A stretch of 5,721 nt of DNA from Desulfovibrionaceae bacterium (GCA_030539415.1 JAUNSE010000142.1:1-5721); one strand, 5' to 3'; counted from the first letter of the stretch, positions 1 through 5,663 are shown. Translations and numbers: made by a program. Notes: a model not told the origin generated them from the letters alone.

Positions 1-729
1 GTTCTGATGACCTATTCCTACTTCCACTCCAAGAAGCGCGGGTGGAAGGGCGAGAGCCGCGTCCGCAACGCCTCCACCATGACCCGGGCCTTCTGGGACG
101 CCAAGTGGGCGCTCATGGTTCCGGTCATCGTGCTCGGCGGCATCTACGGCGGCTTCATGACACCCACCGAAGCGGCCGCCGTGGCGGCCTTCTACGGCAT
201 CATCGTGGGCGTCTTCATCTACCGTGAAATCGACTTCAGAAAGCTCTGCTCCTGCTGCGTCGAATCCGCCGAAACCTCGGCCACAATTATCGTGCTCATG
301 GCCATGGCCACCATCTTCGGCAACATCATGACCATCGAGGATGTGCCCGGCACCATAGCCCGCGCCATTCTCGGCTTCACCAACAGCAAGATCGTCATTC
401 TGCTCATCATCAACATCCTGCTGCTTATCGTGGGCGTCTTCATGGAGGCCCTGGCCGCCATCATCATTCTGACTCCCATTCTCCTGCCCGTGGTCACCGG
501 CGTCGGCGTCTCGCCCCTGCACTTCGGCGTCATCATGGTTGTGAACCTGGCCATCGGCTTCCTGACTCCTCCGGTGGGCGTCAACCTCTTCGTGGCCAGC
601 GGCATTTCCAACACCAAGATCACCTCCATCGCCAGAGCCGCTCTGCCCATGATCGGCCTGCTGATTCTGGTGCTGCTGCTCATCACCTACGTGCCGGCCG
701 TCCCGCTGTGCATCGTGGGCGGCTACTAG
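1..729 (+). CDS. TRAP transporter large permease subunit, DctM type (5'-truncated)
   Basis: This is the large membrane subunit of a tripartite ATP-independent periplasmic transporter, which uses an ion gradient to import organic acids (dicarboxylates, sulfonates or similar) delivered by a periplasmic binding protein. The frame is open from base 1, so the ATG at position 7 is probably internal; 242 residues remain against roughly 425-440 in the family, so about the C-terminal half is present. Seen directly: the conserved DctM stretch GGIYGGFMTPTEAAA (nt 136-180), a series of long hydrophobic segments, and the C-terminal signature NLAIGFLTPPVGVNLF (nt 544-591), which forms one of the two re-entrant-loop regions of this fold. 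The gene ends with TAG and is followed by a terminator-like hairpin, so it is probably the last gene of a dctP-dctQ-dctM set whose other members lie upstream. The substrate cannot be read from this subunit. Family assignment is very secure. Confidence 0.95.
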   Translation, partial: VLMTYSYFHSKKRGWKGESRVRNASTMTRAFWDAKWALMVPVIVLGGIYGGFMTPTEAAAVAAFYGIIVGVFIYREIDFRKLCSCCVESAETSATIIVLMAMATIFGNIMTIEDVPGTIARAILGFTNSKIVILLIINILLLIVGVFMEALAAIIILTPILLPVVTGVGVSPLHFGVIMVVNLAIGFLTPPVGVNLFVASGISNTKITSIARAALPMIGLLILVLLLITYVPAVPLCIVGGY

Positions 730-776
730 ACAACTGCAGCGGCCGGCTCAGCCGGGCTGACACTTCGTTCTTTCCT

Positions 777-803
777 CCCTGCCTTCTCCTCCGGAAGGCA
801 GGG
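777..803 (+). other. Hairpin downstream of dctM
   Basis: A perfect 10-bp inverted repeat: CCCTGCCTTC at 777-786 and GAAGGCAGGG at 794-803, with a 7-nt loop and one further T-A pair possible at the base (776/804). No T-run follows on either strand, so it is not a classical terminator alone. It lies directly before a second, T-tailed hairpin and may be an mRNA 3'-end stabiliser or part of a switch with it. Confidence 0.6.
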
Positions 804-819
804 AAAGCACAGCTTCTTC

Positions 820-854
820 GGCAGGCCCGCTTGCGCGCGGCCTGCCCTTTTTCT
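820..854 (+). terminator. Rho-independent terminator after dctM
   Basis: GGCAGGCC at 820-827 pairs with GGCCTGCC at 839-846. Three inner pairs (828-830 with 835-837, one bulged base) leave a 4-nt loop. The stem is followed by CTTTTTCT, a T-tract at 848-852. This is a typical intrinsic terminator on the + strand, 90 bp beyond the dctM stop codon. It also lies only 65 bp before the tauE start, so it would limit read-through into that gene. Confidence 0.72.
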
Positions 855-918
855 ACCCTGCGCCGGACGGCCTTCCCGGCAGTCCCCGCTTCCCAACCAT
901 CCATCCCGGTTTTCCGCA

Positions 919-1671
919 ATGATCGAAGACTATTCCTTCTGGCTCTTTGCCTTCGCCTGGTTTCTGGCAGGATTTGTCAACAGTGTCGGCGGCATGGGTG
1001 CCGCCATGGTCGCCCTGCCCATTGTGGCCGGTGCCATGCACGCCCAGACGCTTGTCCCGGCCACCTGTCTATGCGTGGCCATCATTTCCGCGGCCATGAG
1101 CTGGGTCTACTGGCGCTCCACCCGCTGGCAGTCCCTGAAGGCCATGATAGCCGGCGCCCTGCCCGGCTCCCTCGCGGGCCTCGGCATTCTGCTGATTCTG
1201 CCGACGTCCGTCCTTCAGCTGGCTGCCGGCACGATCATGATTCTCTTCGTGCTCTGGCAGTTCCTGCACAAAGCCGGCGCTCCGCACGGCGATTCCGGAA
1301 CTGCCGGCGCCACGGCCGGCTTCTTCTCCGGCTTCATCAACACGTCCATCGGCTTCGGCAATCCGCCGGTCGCCATCTACTCCATCTATGCCGGCTGGGA
1401 GAAGATGGAGACCATGGGCTCCATGAATGTCTTCACGCTCATCGTCTGCGGCATGACCATCGCCGCCCATGCAGGCGCCGGCCTCTATTCGGAGGAAGTC
1501 TTCAGATACGCCCTGTTCGGCGGCCCGGCCACGGTCATCGGGATGATAGCCGGTCTGCCCATTGCCAGACGCATCAATCAGGCGACCTTCAAGCGCATCC
1601 TGCTGCTGATCATCGGAGCCGCCGGCTGCATCTGCGTCTTCCGCGGGCTCGGCCAGCTGCTGGGCTCCTGA
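919..1671 (+). CDS. TauE/SafE family permease (putative sulfite/sulfur-anion exporter)
   Basis: A 250-residue integral membrane protein of the TauE/SafE (DUF81) family. Characterised members export sulfite, sulfoacetate or other sulfur-containing anions across the inner membrane. The length matches the family norm (about 240-270), and hydrophobic helices cover most of the protein. The internal duplication of the family is visible: FLAGFVNSVGGMGAAMVALP (residues 15-34) is echoed by ATAGFFSGFINTSIGFGNPPV (about 131-151), each a glycine-rich helix break followed by a conserved proline region. The ATG at 919 gives a normal N-terminus leading directly into helix 1, but no Shine-Dalgarno sequence lies before it and no upstream in-frame start was seen. 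No promoter stands out between the terminator at 820-854 and this start, so expression may depend on read-through from the TRAP operon. Substrate is unproven: the family also has members for other anions. Pairing with a TRAP transporter would fit sulfonate metabolism, but that is inference. Confidence 0.88.
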   Translation: MIEDYSFWLFAFAWFLAGFVNSVGGMGAAMVALPIVAGAMHAQTLVPATCLCVAIISAAMSWVYWRSTRWQSLKAMIAGALPGSLAGLGILLILPTSVLQLAAGTIMILFVLWQFLHKAGAPHGDSGTAGATAGFFSGFINTSIGFGNPPVAIYSIYAGWEKMETMGSMNVFTLIVCGMTIAAHAGAGLYSEEVFRYALFGGPATVIGMIAGLPIARRINQATFKRILLLIIGAAGCICVFRGLGQLLGS

Positions 1672-1729
1672 GTTGTTTCCGTCTTTCGCCCGCAGCCCCA
1701 AACTCCGCTTCTCCGGGCGCGAAGCAGCA

Positions 1730-1765
1730 GGCGCCGCGCCCTCCGATTGAGAGGTGCGCGGCGCC
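1730..1765. terminator. Putative bidirectional terminator between convergent genes
   Basis: GGCGCCGCGC (1730-1739) is a perfect inverted repeat with GCGCGGCGCC (1756-1765). Inside it CCTC (1740-1743) pairs with GAGG (1751-1754) past one bulged T, giving about 14 bp and a 7-nt loop. It lies between the stop codons of the + strand tauE (1671) and the - strand ubiA (1817), where a shared terminator is expected. No good T-tract follows on either strand, so the function rests on position and stem strength. Nothing else was found in the 145-bp gap. Confidence 0.5.
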
Positions 1766-1816
1766 TTCCGCATTGTCAAATCCATTCGCCTGTCCGCGTG
1801 CGGCAGTCTTTCCAGT

Positions 1817-2800
1817 CTAGCGCCAGGCAACGCCCCAGATAAGCGCGGCACCGGAAATCAGGTAGCACAGGCGGACAAGGTAGCCGTGCTTGTCCAGCGG
1901 CAGCCAGTCGCCGTCGCCGCAGGCGGCCACAAGGCGCTGAGCCTTCCACCACAGAGGCGCCGAGACCAGACAGAAGATCACTGGCCAGCCGGCCAGGCCG
2001 CACAGCCAGAGATTGCCCATGCTTATCCAGACCGCCGGCCACCACAGCCTGAAGACAAAAAGCGCGTGGTCCTTGCCCAGAATGTTGGCCAGCGTCTTCT
2101 TGCCGGCCCTGGCGTCCGTCTCGATTTCCGGAAGGCTCTGGTAATAGAGGATGCCGGCCACCATGCCGACAACGGGCAGAGCCGCGCCGAGCGCGCGGAG
2201 GTCAAAGCTCTGGGCCAGAATGGCTGTGGAGGCTCCGACGATGATGAAGCCCATGTTGATGCCGACCATGACCTCGCCCCAGCCGCGGCAGCCGTAGCGT
2301 ATGGGCGGAGCGACGTAGAAGACGGCCGAGCCCACCGCGAAGAGCGTCAGCACGATGAGCACCGGGCGCATGTCCGGCGGCAGCGTGCAGACCAGGCCTA
2401 TGCCTATGGCCAGCGTGGCAATGACCAGCGCGATTGTGGCGATGAAAAGCTCCCTGCAGGAGATGAGGCCGCTCTGTATGACGCCGGTTCCGCCGATGCT
2501 GTCCTCCTGATCGTCCACGCCGAGCACATAGTCAAAGAGTTCGTTGGCCACATTGGCGATGGTGAGGCCGAGGCCGCAGCCCACAAGCAGAGCAACAAGG
2601 CGCAGCCACAGGCTGCTGTCAAGCGGCACGCCCATGCGCATGACAAAGGCCAGACCGACCAGCACGGGAATGGCGGCGGTGATGAAGAAGGGAGGGCGGC
2701 AGACGCGCCACCAGGCCTTGAGCAGGGTGCGGGCGCTTCTCTCGGGAGCATCGAAAGGTCTGTCGGCCAGCGTCCTGGCCATAATTTCCACAAAAGTCAT
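1817..2800 (-). CDS. UbiA-family prenyltransferase (MenA/MqnP-like)
   Basis: A 327-residue polytopic membrane protein of the UbiA superfamily, which transfers a polyprenyl chain from its diphosphate to an aromatic or other acceptor. Both Asp-rich Mg/diphosphate motifs are present: NELFDYVLGVDDQED (residues 86-100, with N86, D90, D96) and PEIETDARAGKKTLA (224-238, with E225, D229 and the following basic cluster). An N-terminal RPPFF..AAIPVLVG (35-49) also resembles MenA-type enzymes. About eight or nine hydrophobic segments fit the family fold. The start at 2800 is supported by GAGAGGA (2808-2814, read on the - strand), with AGGA 7 nt from the ATG. It is 106 bp downstream of the RmlC-like gene on the same strand, with no clear terminator or promoter between. 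A quinone-pathway role (menaquinone by the MenA or futalosine route) is the default guess. A role in lipid-linked sugar chemistry is possible from context only. Confidence 0.87.
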   Translation of the reverse strand: MTFVEIMARTLADRPFDAPERSARTLLKAWWRVCRPPFFITAAIPVLVGLAFVMRMGVPLDSSLWLRLVALLVGCGLGLTIANVANELFDYVLGVDDQEDSIGGTGVIQSGLISCRELFIATIALVIATLAIGIGLVCTLPPDMRPVLIVLTLFAVGSAVFYVAPPIRYGCRGWGEVMVGINMGFIIVGASTAILAQSFDLRALGAALPVVGMVAGILYYQSLPEIETDARAGKKTLANILGKDHALFVFRLWWPAVWISMGNLWLCGLAGWPVIFCLVSAPLWWKAQRLVAACGDGDWLPLDKHGYLVRLCYLISGAALIWGVAWR

Positions 2801-2906
2801 AATCTGTTCCTCTCAGGCGGAATGCGCTGCGGCCGCCCTGCGCAAGGCGGGCCGGCACCGTCCTGCGCGGATTGCTCCGGCTGGAAGGTCCGGCCCGAAT
2901 CCGGCC
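2801..2906. other. Gap between the RmlC-like gene and ubiA
   Basis: A GC-rich 106-bp spacer. It holds the ubiA ribosome binding site at 2808-2814 and a loose inverted repeat, GGCCGCC with GGCGGGCC, around an 8-nt loop near 2830-2855, with one bulge. There is no T-run on the - strand and no convincing -35/-10 pair, so neither a terminator nor a new promoter can be called. Read-through from the sugar cassette into ubiA is therefore plausible. Confidence 0.4.
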
Positions 2907-3443
2907 CTATTCCGCGGAGTCCGCGGGAAAGGCCTTTGTCCAGTCAAAGGGAATGGCTGCGGCTTCGGGGCTGTCCGGCGCGACCTTGACGCCTTCGGCG
3001 GGGTCATGGGGAATGTCGGCCACATTGCAGATGATGGCCGGGCTCCCGTTCAGGGCGGTGAAGCCGTACCAGACGCCGCAGGGTATGCGGAGCAGGGCAT
3101 ACAGGCCCGAGCGGCCCAGACGGAAGGTCTGCAGGGCGCCGCGCGTCAGCGAGCCGGGCCTGTCGTCGTACAGGGCTATGCCCAGCAGTCCGGACGGCAC
3201 GGCAAAGTGCTGCGTCTGCCGGGTATGGCGCTTCCAGGCCTTGACGCAGCCGGGCAGGACTTCGGAGAAGTAGATTTCACCCGCACCCACCACTGTCTGT
3301 CCGTCCCTGACGGCAAGGCCGGGGTTGAGCGGCATGTCCGGCCGCAGCATGTGCATGACCGCCCCTCCGGGCGTGTCGATGACCTTCAGGGGCATGTAGT
3401 CCACGCCCGCTATGCGCGTGCCCTTCAGGGCGACGGCGCTCAT
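2907..3443 (-). CDS. RmlC-like sugar-nucleotide 3,5-epimerase family protein (cupin)
   Basis: A 178-residue protein of the dTDP-4-dehydrorhamnose 3,5-epimerase (RmlC/RfbC) cupin family, which inverts C3 and/or C5 of 4-keto-6-deoxyhexose nucleotides. Seen: the cupin strand GEIYFSEVLPGCVKAWKRHTRQTQHFAVPSG (residues 55-85), LYDDRPGSLTRG (91-102), corresponding to the RmlC stretch with a conserved D-R and S-T-G, and LLRIPCGVWYGFTAL (117-131), corresponding to RmlC's IPPGFAHGF. The RGLH motif with the catalytic His of classical RmlC is replaced by KAWKRH (69-73), so this is a divergent branch. The frame is open up to 3674, but the start at 3443 is chosen because GGAG at 3451-3454 sits 7 nt upstream and the ATG overlaps the rfbG stop as ATGA, the mark of translational coupling. 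In this cassette the substrate is probably CDP-4-keto-6-deoxyglucose rather than the dTDP form (inference). Confidence 0.85.
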   Translation of the reverse strand: MSAVALKGTRIAGVDYMPLKVIDTPGGAVMHMLRPDMPLNPGLAVRDGQTVVGAGEIYFSEVLPGCVKAWKRHTRQTQHFAVPSGLLGIALYDDRPGSLTRGALQTFRLGRSGLYALLRIPCGVWYGFTALNGSPAIICNVADIPHDPAEGVKVAPDSPEAAAIPFDWTKAFPADSAE

Positions 3444-3454
3444 CGGGCGTCTCC
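3440..3454 (-). promoter_or_regulatory. ATGA stop/start overlap and RBS for the RmlC-like gene
   Basis: On the - strand GGAG (3451-3454) lies inside the end of rfbG, followed 7 nt later by ATG (3443-3441), which overlaps the rfbG TGA (3442-3440). This settles the start of the epimerase-like gene and implies translational coupling of the two enzymes. Confidence 0.8.
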
Positions 3455-4573
3455 GGCGGGTTCGATCCAGGCCTGCCCGCGCATGGCCGCGGCATTGGTG
3501 TAGGCGGCAATCTGGCCCAGCGTGAACGAGAACATGGACTCCTCCCTGCCGCCGCCGGTGTAGTAGCGCTGATACCATTCGGCCGTGTAGCGGATGGTTT
3601 CCTCGAAGGTCAGCGTGGCTTTCCAGTTCAGATAGGCGAGCGCCTTGTCGCAGCAGAGCTTGAGCAGGGTGCACTCCTTGCGGTCCATCTGCTGCGAAAG
3701 GTCCATTTCGCTGGTGAAGCCGGTCCAGTGCTTGGCCAGCGCGCTCACCACATCGCTCACGGGATTGTTCACATCAGCGGCGGGACCGAAATTGTAGGCT
3801 TCGCCCGACAGGGGGAAGGGACGGCTTGTGTCGCCCTCGTAGAGCAGCGCGCCCAGCCAGAGATAGCCGGACAGGGGCTCGAGCACCAGCTGCCAGGGCC
3901 TGGTGGCATGGGGGCTGCGGATTTTCACGGACTCCCCGGCCGCCCAGGCGCGGGCGCAGTCGGGCACGATGCGGTCCAGCGCCCAGTCGCCGCCGCCGAT
4001 GACGTTGCCGGCGCGCACTGTGGCGCAGGCAGGGCCCTTCCCGCCGGCAAAGAAGCTGCGGAAATAGGAATGGGCCACAATTTCGGCGCAGCCCTTGGAG
4101 GCGGAATAGGGATCGTAGCCGCCGAGATGGTCGGTCTCCCTGTAGCCCCAGACCTGCTCGTCGTTGCGGTAGCACTTGTCCGAGGTGATGAGGACAAGGG
4201 AGCGCACGGACGGCGTCTGCCGCACGGCCTCGCACACGTTCATCGTGCCGAGGATGTTGGATTCGAAGGTCTCGGCGGGCTGGTCGTACGACAGGCGCAC
4301 CAGGGCCTGGGCGGCCAGATGGAAGACGAAGTCGGGTCTGGCCTCCTTCATCGCCGCGACCAGGGCGTCTCTGTCGCGCACGTCGCCGCGCAGATCGGTG
4401 ATGTGCTCGGCGAGGTGCATGGCCTCGAAGTGCGAGGGGCTGGTGGGAATGTCCCTGGAATAGCCGATGACCTCCGCGCCCAGGCTCAGCAGCCAGGCGC
4501 ACAGCCAGCAGCCCTTGAAGCCGGTGTGGCCGGTGACGAAAACGCGCTTGCCTCTGTAGACATTGTGAAACAT
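3440..4573 (-). CDS. rfbG: CDP-glucose 4,6-dehydratase
   Basis: An extended short-chain dehydrogenase that converts CDP-D-glucose to CDP-4-keto-6-deoxy-D-glucose using tightly bound NAD+. It is cytosolic and the committed step to CDP-linked 6-deoxy- and 3,6-dideoxyhexoses. At 377 residues it is slightly longer than the usual ~355-360. Seen in order: the NAD-binding Rossmann loop GHTGFKG (residues 15-21), HLAAQ (85-89), the active-site segment TSDKCY (130-135), whose S/T-D-K is typical of sugar-nucleotide 4,6-dehydratases, the catalytic YSASK (Y156, K160), and RAGNVIGGGDW (187-197), characteristic of this subfamily. The start at 4573 has a strong GGAGGG (4583-4588 on the - strand) within the end of rfbF, only 3 bp separating the two genes. 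The last ~20 residues are overlapped by the next gene's start. Also known as ddhB in Yersinia. Confidence 0.95.
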   Translation of the reverse strand: MFHNVYRGKRVFVTGHTGFKGCWLCAWLLSLGAEVIGYSRDIPTSPSHFEAMHLAEHITDLRGDVRDRDALVAAMKEARPDFVFHLAAQALVRLSYDQPAETFESNILGTMNVCEAVRQTPSVRSLVLITSDKCYRNDEQVWGYRETDHLGGYDPYSASKGCAEIVAHSYFRSFFAGGKGPACATVRAGNVIGGGDWALDRIVPDCARAWAAGESVKIRSPHATRPWQLVLEPLSGYLWLGALLYEGDTSRPFPLSGEAYNFGPAADVNNPVSDVVSALAKHWTGFTSEMDLSQQMDRKECTLLKLCCDKALAYLNWKATLTFEETIRYTAEWYQRYYTGGGREESMFSFTLGQIAAYTNAAAMRGQAWIEPAGDAR

Positions 4574-4576
4574 GCC

Positions 4577-5350
4577 TTACTTCCCTCCGGTCCAGAAGGC
4601 CTTGCCGGAATTCCACAGGCCGTTGAGCAGCATGCTGTCGCGCAGCGTGTCCATGCACTGCCACTGGCCGGGATGCGGATACATGGAGAGCTGCCCTTCG
4701 GCAGCCAGACGCTGCAGCGGCTCCTTTTCGAGGTCGCAGGACTCGTCCTCGCTGAGGTAGTCCAGGAACTCGCGCTTGAAGACGAAAAAGCCGCAGTTGA
4801 TGTATTCGTTGAGCACCGGCTTCTCCTCCCAGGAGAGGATCTTGCCGGCCTCGTCCGTCCGCACGGCGCCGAAGCGGCAGGGCATGCGCACGCCGGTGAA
4901 GGTGCCGATGCAGCCGGACTCCTTGTGGAAGCGGACCAGGGCGTCGATATCGATGTCGGAGACGCCGTCGCCGTAGGTCACCATGAAGCGGTCGGTGTCG
5001 ATATAGCGCGCCACGCGCTTCAGGCGGGCGCCCTTCAGCGTCTCCTCGCCCGTGTCGCACAGGGTCACGCGCCAGTCCTCGATATCGCTCTTGTCGGTGA
5101 CGATGTCGCCGGTCTTCAGGTCCACGGTGAAATTGGTGTGCCTGCGGTGATAGTCGGCGAAATACTGCTTGATGTATTCGCCTTTGTAGCCCAGGGGCAG
5201 AATGAAGTCCTTGTAGCCGAAACGGCTGTAGATATGCATGATGTGCCACAGAATGGGCTTGCCGCCGATCTCGACCATGGGCTTGGGCTTGATTGCGGTT
5301 TCCTCGCGCAGTCTTGTGCCCTTGCCGCCGCACATGATGATAACTTTCAT
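4577..5350 (-). CDS. rfbF: Glucose-1-phosphate cytidylyltransferase
   Basis: Makes CDP-glucose and pyrophosphate from CTP and alpha-D-glucose-1-phosphate; cytosolic first enzyme of CDP-deoxysugar synthesis (ddhA in Yersinia). The 257 residues match the family length. Seen: the nucleotide-binding signature GGKGTRLREET (residues 8-18) followed by KPKPMVEIGGKPILWHIM (21-38), the metal/sugar-phosphate segment VTYGDGVSDID (124-134), SWEEKP (173-178) and INCGFFVF (184-191), and the C-terminal GQWQCMDTLRD (228-238), which is close to the family hallmark. No key residue appears to be missing. The start at 5350 is supported by GGAG at 5359-5362, 8 nt upstream. It is the first gene of the - strand operon and is preceded by a leader and a promoter-like sequence. 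Assignment rests on several subfamily-specific motifs and on rfbG directly downstream. Confidence 0.96.
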   Translation of the reverse strand: MKVIIMCGGKGTRLREETAIKPKPMVEIGGKPILWHIMHIYSRFGYKDFILPLGYKGEYIKQYFADYHRRHTNFTVDLKTGDIVTDKSDIEDWRVTLCDTGEETLKGARLKRVARYIDTDRFMVTYGDGVSDIDIDALVRFHKESGCIGTFTGVRMPCRFGAVRTDEAGKILSWEEKPVLNEYINCGFFVFKREFLDYLSEDESCDLEKEPLQRLAAEGQLSMYPHPGQWQCMDTLRDSMLLNGLWNSGKAFWTGGK

Positions 5351-5431
5351 GATATTCTCTCCGCCCCCTTTCCGCGCGAAGCCGGCACGGAGCGGCCCCG
5401 ATTCGGCCGTCCGGCAGGTTTTCCGCGAGGG

Positions 5432-5449
5432 CAGGGAGGCTCCTCCCTG
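5432..5449. repeat. Hairpin in the rfbF leader
   Basis: CAGGGAG (5432-5438) and CTCCCTG (5443-5449) form a perfect 7-bp stem with a 4-nt loop. There is no T-run on either side, so it is not an intrinsic terminator. It would lie in the 5' untranslated part of the rfbF mRNA, about 80 nt before the start codon. Confidence 0.55.
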
Positions 5450-5512
5450 ATGTCAGTGGATTGTCTGTTACGCCGCCAGAGAGGCCTTCCGCAAAAAATT
5501 TCTGCGCGGCAG

Positions 5513-5534
5513 GTCCGCCCCGGCCGGACGGGGC
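5513..5534. repeat. Overlapping inverted repeats at the expected 5' end of the rfbF mRNA
   Basis: Two mutually exclusive stems share bases: GTCCG (5513-5517) with CGGAC (5525-5529), and GCCCC (5517-5521) with GGGGC (5530-5534). They fall at or just downstream of the transcription start predicted from the - strand promoter, so the mRNA would begin with a GC-rich stem that could protect its 5' end. The high GC content makes chance a real possibility. Confidence 0.4.
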
Positions 5535-5536
5535 AA

Positions 5537-5565
5537 ACAATAGCCGACTAAAATAGCCAATTCAA
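5537..5565 (-). promoter_or_regulatory. Sigma70-like promoter for the rfbF operon
   Basis: On the - strand TTGAAT (5565-5560) and TATTGT (5542-5537) are separated by exactly 17 bp. Each box matches the consensus at 4 of 6 positions, in a locally AT-rich island within GC-rich DNA. Transcription would begin near 5530 and give a leader of about 180 nt before rfbF. Confidence 0.55.
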
Positions 5566-5578
5566 GTGATATGGGGGC

Positions 5579-5590
5579 GCGGCCGGCCGC
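5579..5590. promoter_or_regulatory. 12-bp palindrome, possible operator
   Basis: GCGGCCGGCCGC is perfectly self-complementary. It lies between the two outward-facing promoter-like sequences, about 14 bp upstream of the - strand -35 box and 45 bp upstream of the + strand -35 box, which is a plausible position for a dimeric regulator. It is pure G+C, so chance occurrence is quite possible. Confidence 0.3.
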
Positions 5591-5634
5591 TGTTCCGCGC
5601 GACGCCTCCCTCTCCCGAAGGTTCAGATCTTTTC

Positions 5635-5663
5635 TTGACCCCGCCGCCGGCACTGTTTAACAT
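5635..5663 (+). promoter_or_regulatory. Sigma70-like promoter directed out of the window
   Basis: TTGACC (5635-5640, 5 of 6 consensus positions) and TAACAT (5658-5663, 4 of 6) are separated by exactly 17 bp. It points rightward, away from rfbF, and implies a divergently transcribed gene just beyond the window edge. Confidence 0.6.

Noticed and set aside
708..1820. A 370-codon open frame on the + strand overlapping tauE
   Set aside because: It reads through the terminator hairpin and a second frame of tauE, and its Arg/His/Cys-rich translation has no motif.
2889..2907. Direct repeat TCCGGCCC spaced 11 bp apart at the end of the RmlC-like gene
   Set aside because: Only two copies of a GC-rich 8-mer; no iteron-like array or associated element, so chance is sufficient.
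1754..2989. A 411-codon open frame on the + strand over ubiA
   Set aside because: Antisense to a well-supported UbiA gene with both Asp-rich motifs; the product is biased in composition and hydrophilic with no recognisable domain.
3444..3674. Upstream extension of the RmlC-like gene to the ATG at 3674
   Set aside because: The extra 77 residues come from an alternative frame of rfbG and are Arg/His-rich; the ATGA overlap and GGAG site support the start at 3443.
5467..5477. GGCGGCGTAAC on the - strand of the rfbF leader as a possible ops/JUMPstart element
   Set aside because: It shares only the GGCGG part with the ops consensus, the rest does not align without an insertion, and no wider JUMPstart sequence is present.
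3774..5540. A 588-codon open frame on the - strand in another phase over rfbF/rfbG
   Set aside because: The translation is Arg/His/Gly-rich, typical of an out-of-phase reading of GC-rich codons, and it spans the real gene boundary.
3728..5551. A 607-codon open frame on the + strand opposite rfbG and rfbF
   Set aside because: It is antisense to two clearly recognised enzymes, its translation is a low-complexity Ala/Gly/His/Val-rich sequence with no family motif, and long antisense open frames are common in GC-rich genes.
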